64,000 bases of DNA from Myrica gale (taxonomy: Eukaryota; Streptophyta; Magnoliopsida; Fagales; Myricaceae). Below the pieces are notes generated by a model that saw only the letters and a list, made by a program, of their open reading frames with translations, searched no databases and was not told the origin of the DNA. The translations under genes were made by a program, and so were the position numbers. The first letter of the stretch is position 1, and each line of letters starts with the position of its first letter. The stretch covers positions 18,481,001 to 18,545,000 of the forward strand of contig OZ005612.1 in NCBI GenBank assembly GCA_963930655.1, given 5' to 3'. Shown one piece after another: positions 60,571 through 64,000 of this stretch.

Positions 60571-61129
60571 GGAATCACCCATGGTTCTAGAGGTACAAAA
60601 TACCTTATGCTTCTTGGACTCCTTAGAATAACGATTAGAAAAGTAAATTCATTACTTCTTAGCAGCCTCAATTTGGGAGATAATTGATACCAAGCATAAG
60701 AATAATTACAAATACAAGGGTTATTTTTCACTCTGGAGTTTCTGGAGGTAAATGGTATTTTAATGCAGGGAAAAGTTGAAGAGTCGAAATTGGACTGCCT
60801 CATTCCGCCATATTATACAACCACTGCAGAAGAAGTTGGGGCTGTGATTCGAACGGAAGGATCCTTTAACATTAAACGATTTGCAACATTTGAAGTGGAC
60901 TGGGACTCAAATGGATGAAAATGAAGGAATATTTAGGCTTGACAAAGCTGCTAGAGGCAAGTATGTGGCTATGAGCATAAGGGTGGTGGCGGAATCGGTT
61001 CTGGCGAGTCATTTTGGAGAAGAGATCATGGATGATTTGTTTGAAAGGTTTTCCAGGAAGATGGAAGCATACTTGGAGGCTGAAAAAGGCAAATACACGA
61101 ACACCGTCATTTCCATGACTAAAATATGA

Positions 61130-62167
61130 ATGCTTCAGAGCACTTCCAATATGAACTTTTTATTTCAAACAAGAGGATTGAGTTTTCTGCATTAGATTTC
61201 AATTTGCCAATTGATAATGCCTGACTCGCCCAAAAGAAAATCCAGGATAGAGTCAATATTCTGAATTTTTGAGTATGTCTTTTACTTTTTGCCTAAATTA
61301 ATTTTTGAGGAAATCTTCCTACCTTACATGTAAATAGCTAGGTTTGCGAATTGTTATGAAAATTAAGATGAAAATAATGCCAAATCCATGAGGGATTATT
61401 CACGTGAAGCTCTCGAGCTAGATTTTGACGGACCCTTTTTTTTTTTTTGAAATTAAACTCATCACATCTCACATCACAGTTAAAAAAAAATGGACGGGGA
61501 TCATCTGCAATTTGGGTGATCGAATTGCAGAGCAATTGATGAGATAGAGTGAGACAGAGAGGTGAGTCTCGCCCGGAACTCACAACTGTCCGAACAGGAC
61601 TCTCTTGCCCGAACGGTGTGGGTCCCGAGTACAGAGCAATTCCGGACTCCTCTCCCTCTCTAGAATTGCTATTCACCTAATTGCATAGGATCACGAAAAA
61701 AAAAAAAAAAAAAAAAAAAAAAAGCAACATCCGACTTTGACGGACCCTACAAGTCGGACCCTACAAGTGGCAAAAGTCGCAGCTTTGCAGTTTCCACCAG
61801 AAATGCCATTCTGGTAGAAAGGCCCCAAAGTCAAGAGTTTTTTTTTTTTTTTTATAAATCCAAAGTCAAGAAAGTCGTTTTCTACTACTCTTTTTAGCTG
61901 GGCCCAGAAGACTCCAAACCAAACCCCAAAACAAGACTGTCTCCTTCTGTGTACCGGGCCATCGTCCTGGATCAGAACGGCTACGAAACCCACCACCACG
62001 ACCGACAGAAGCTTCGCCATCTCCACCCCCATACCGCTTCGACCACTCGATCTTCCGAGACAGACCCACCAAAACTGGTAAACCTCATTTCCAATTCCAT
62101 TAGCCTTTAAGATCTTCCAAGAAACTCCTTACGAAACAAAAAGAAAAACCCAGAAAAAGACAGACTC
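61130..62167. other. Intergenic; promoter side of the BCS1-like gene
   Basis: Contains T/A homopolymers at about 61437-61450 (T), 61696-61723 (A) and 61838-61853 (T), suggesting retroposed tails. A block at 61500-61675 (GAGCAATT repeated, inverted GAATTGC) is repeat-like but unclassified. Confidence 0.4.
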
Positions 62168-64000
62168 ATGATCCTCAAGAATCTCCAATGGCCCTCTACC
62201 CAAACAATGATCTCCGCCGCGGCGTCCGCAGCCGCCACCGCCTTCGTCTTCCGGTCCATCGCCCGCGACTACCTACCCCCCGAGCTGCGGAACTACGTTC
62301 TCCTTAAATTCCGCGCCCTCTTCATCTCGCTCTCCTCCCAACTCACTGTCATCATCGACGAGTTCGAGGGCCTCAAACACAACCACCTCTTCAAAGCAGC
62401 GGAGGTCTATCTCAGACCCACCATCTCTCCTAATAACTCAAAACGATTCAGAGTCACCATGCCCGCGAACGAGACTAAGATTTCAGTCTCAATGGAAAGA
62501 AACGAAGAGATCGTTGACATATACAACGGGATCCAACTGAAATGGAGGTTGGTCTCCAAGCAAATCCCGTCAAAGTGGATATCGAGCCCGGGCTCTAAAG
62601 CATACCAATCCACGCCCAAGTCCGAACTTAACTACTTCGAGTTGAGCTTCAACAAGAAGCACAAAAACATGGTTCTCGAAAACTACCTGCCGTATGTCTT
62701 GCAAAAGTCTAAGGAGGTCGAGGAAGAAAGAAAGACATTAAAGCTATTCACTTTGAAACACGATCGGATGCGAGGGAGGAAAGGGGACGCATGGCAGTCT
62801 GTGAACTTCGATCATCCGGCGACATTTGAGACCTTAGCGATGGACATAGATGTTAAGGCGACCATAATGGAGGATCTTGAGAGGTTTGTGAGGAGGAAAG
62901 AGTTTTATAGGAAGGTTGGGAAGGCCTGGAAACGTGGTTACTTGTTGTTCGGGCCGCCAGGTACAGGGAAATCGAGCTTGGTAGCAGCCATGGCGAATTT
63001 CCTTAATTTTAATATCTATGACTTGGAGCTGACCGATATTAGGCGTAATTCAGAGCTCAGAAGGTTGTTGATCTCCACGGCGAACCGGTCCATTCTAGTG
63101 GTGGAGGATATTGATCGCTCTATAAAATTACAGAACAGGTTTGCAGAAGCCAGGGCAATGAATCCTCATTCATCTAGTCAACGAAAACAGGTAAAGTCAA
63201 TTGTTGTTCTTCTTTTTACTACCTTTCATCGATGATCTTCTTCGATGTTATGATACGTTGGCAGTTCTGTCTAAACCTATCAACACTTCCATGTTCAAGA
63301 TTATGTTGGTACTTGGTAGATAATCCTGTCCTAAGGTTGTTGTCAGATGGGTGTTTGTTTCTGTCTGCAAACCTCTTAAATTCGGTTTAGTGTCCGAATA
63401 AAACAGACTGTCCGGAGCTTTTCCTCATGTCGCAGAACTTCCTAAATTGGGCCTGGTAGATTTGTAGTCCTTCAAATTCTTGAATTACCTTGCACTAGCA
63501 GAAAATCTTTGTTATAAACTTGTTTCAACTGGAAACATAGGATTTACCTCTGCCCCATGAGGCTGCATGCTTCAAATTTAGGCTTGGTGCTGTCAGGTAG
63601 TCTGATTAGTGGCTTGAGAAATACTGGGGTCGCATAATAAGAAACCGAAGAAGAGCGGAACTATTCTGAAGGCTCATGGATGATTTTTGGTTTAAGTATA
63701 CATTAGCAGTAATCTGACGATGTATTTCTTTTCTAAACAGGTGACTTTATCAGGATTCCTCAACTTCATAGATGGACTGTGGTCAAGCTGTGGGGATGAG
63801 CGGATAATTGTGTTCACGACCAATCACAAAGAGCGGCTGGACCCGGCTTTGTTGCGGCCTGGTCGTATGGATGTGCACATTCACCTGTCCTATTGCACCC
63901 CATGCGGATTCAAAACGCTTGCATCAAATTACCTTGGGATTACAGAGCACTCACTTTTCTCAGATGCTGAGCAGCTGTTAGAGACGACGAAAGTAACTCC
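62168..64000 (+). CDS. BCS1-like AAA-ATPase (HSR4/At3g50940 type), 3' end outside window
   Basis: Plant BCS1-like AAA-ATPases are membrane-anchored ATPases, several induced in stress and cell death. Exon 1 62168-63190 and exon 2 from 63741 (acceptor TTCTAAACAG) continue past the window end. The N-terminal ATSAAA-type hydrophobic segment (MISAAASAAATAFVFRSIA) is followed by the DUF4283-like/AAA_assoc region (DYLPPELRNYVLLKF, LFKAAEVYLRP). The AAA core then shows FDHPATFETLAMD, Walker A YLLFGPPGTGKSSLVAAMAN, Walker B SILVVEDID, VTLSGFLNFIDGLWSSCGDE, sensor-1 IVFTTNHKERLDPALLRPGR with the arginine finger, then MDVHIHLSYC. The frame is intact across the intron. Confidence 0.93.

Larger units (their letters stand above)
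56541..61129 (+). pseudogene. SABATH carboxyl methyltransferase, broken by frameshifts and a hAT insertion
   Basis: The SABATH family methylates carboxyl groups of salicylate, benzoate, jasmonate and others using S-adenosylmethionine. Exon 1 56541-56615 (MEVDKILCMKGGDGETSYAN), exon 2 56726-57142 (LADFGCSSGPNVLFLV, VFLNDLPGNYFNTVF, GPCFIAGVPVPGTFYGRLFP, SCYSLQWRSQ), exon 3 59336-60592, exon 4 60769-61129 (IPPYYTTTAEEV, GSFNIKRFATFEVDWD, RVVAESVLASHFGEEIMDDL). The first base triplets of exon 3 have lost one base (GTCCCGAAGGGC instead of VPEG in frame). Exon 3 is cut by a 985-bp element and then lacks a few bases before MVLEG. Exon 4 shifts frame after FEVDWDSN. The substrate cannot be predicted. 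Confidence 0.85.

Noticed and set aside
61691..62072. Two minus-strand frames upstream of the BCS1-like gene
   Set aside because: Run through long homopolymers (poly-Phe/Lys); likely chance frames in the promoter region.
1..64000. CRISPR arrays, operons, ribosome binding sites
   Set aside because: None is expected in a plant nuclear genome and no regularly spaced repeats of that kind were seen.

Overview
The window is nuclear DNA from a flowering plant, almost certainly a eudicot. The reasons are AT-rich intergenic DNA, genes with many short GT-AG introns, plant-only families (ADP-glucose pyrophosphorylase large subunit, SABATH methyltransferase, PCH1-like protein, DUF4408/DUF761 protein, BCS1-like AAA-ATPase) and dense plant-type transposons. 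No organelle, bacterial or viral gene block is visible. The species cannot be fixed from the sequence alone.

Intact genes, left to right: a SPB1-type FtsJ rRNA methyltransferase (minus, 644-5279, 11 exons, 835 aa); a RER1 Golgi-to-ER retrieval receptor (minus, 8519-10890, 3 exons, 195 aa); a PCH1/F-box At2g16365-like protein (plus, 19275-21724) with a premature stop inside its conserved tail; a plastid ADP-glucose pyrophosphorylase large subunit (minus, 28414-32894, 14 exons, 527 aa); a DUF4408/DUF761 protein (plus, 52721-53389); and the first part of a BCS1-like AAA-ATPase (plus, from 62168, cut by the window end). All splice sites listed were chosen by reading GT-AG borders and keeping frame.

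Broken genes: a CBS-domain SnRK1-gamma-like gene with several frameshifts (minus, 22710-27246); a SABATH methyltransferase with frameshifts and a hAT element in exon 3 (plus, 56541-61129); a second copy of the DUF4408/DUF761 gene split by LTR-retrotransposon DNA (about 43450-48570); and captured fragments of an AZG1-like purine permease, a 3-ketoacyl-CoA synthase and a Raf-like kinase.

The rest is largely mobile DNA, and many insertions can be delimited by their target-site duplications. They include a Pack-MULE with 9-bp duplications carrying two gene fragments (48692-50827), a hAT element carrying a kinase exon (5635-7259), three further hAT-type elements, a miniature LTR element (TRIM, 40130-40566) inside a LINE RNase H remnant, a three-level nest (LINE, MITE, Harbinger-type MITE) at 13218-14697, three tRNA-derived SINEs (two in AGPase introns), and gypsy gag/protease and integrase remnants. 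The housekeeping genes share no operon or pathway. The theme of the window is ordinary genes separated by nested transposons, several of which have captured or destroyed host coding sequence. I found no previously undescribed multi-gene system; the two gene-capturing transposons are the most novel objects.
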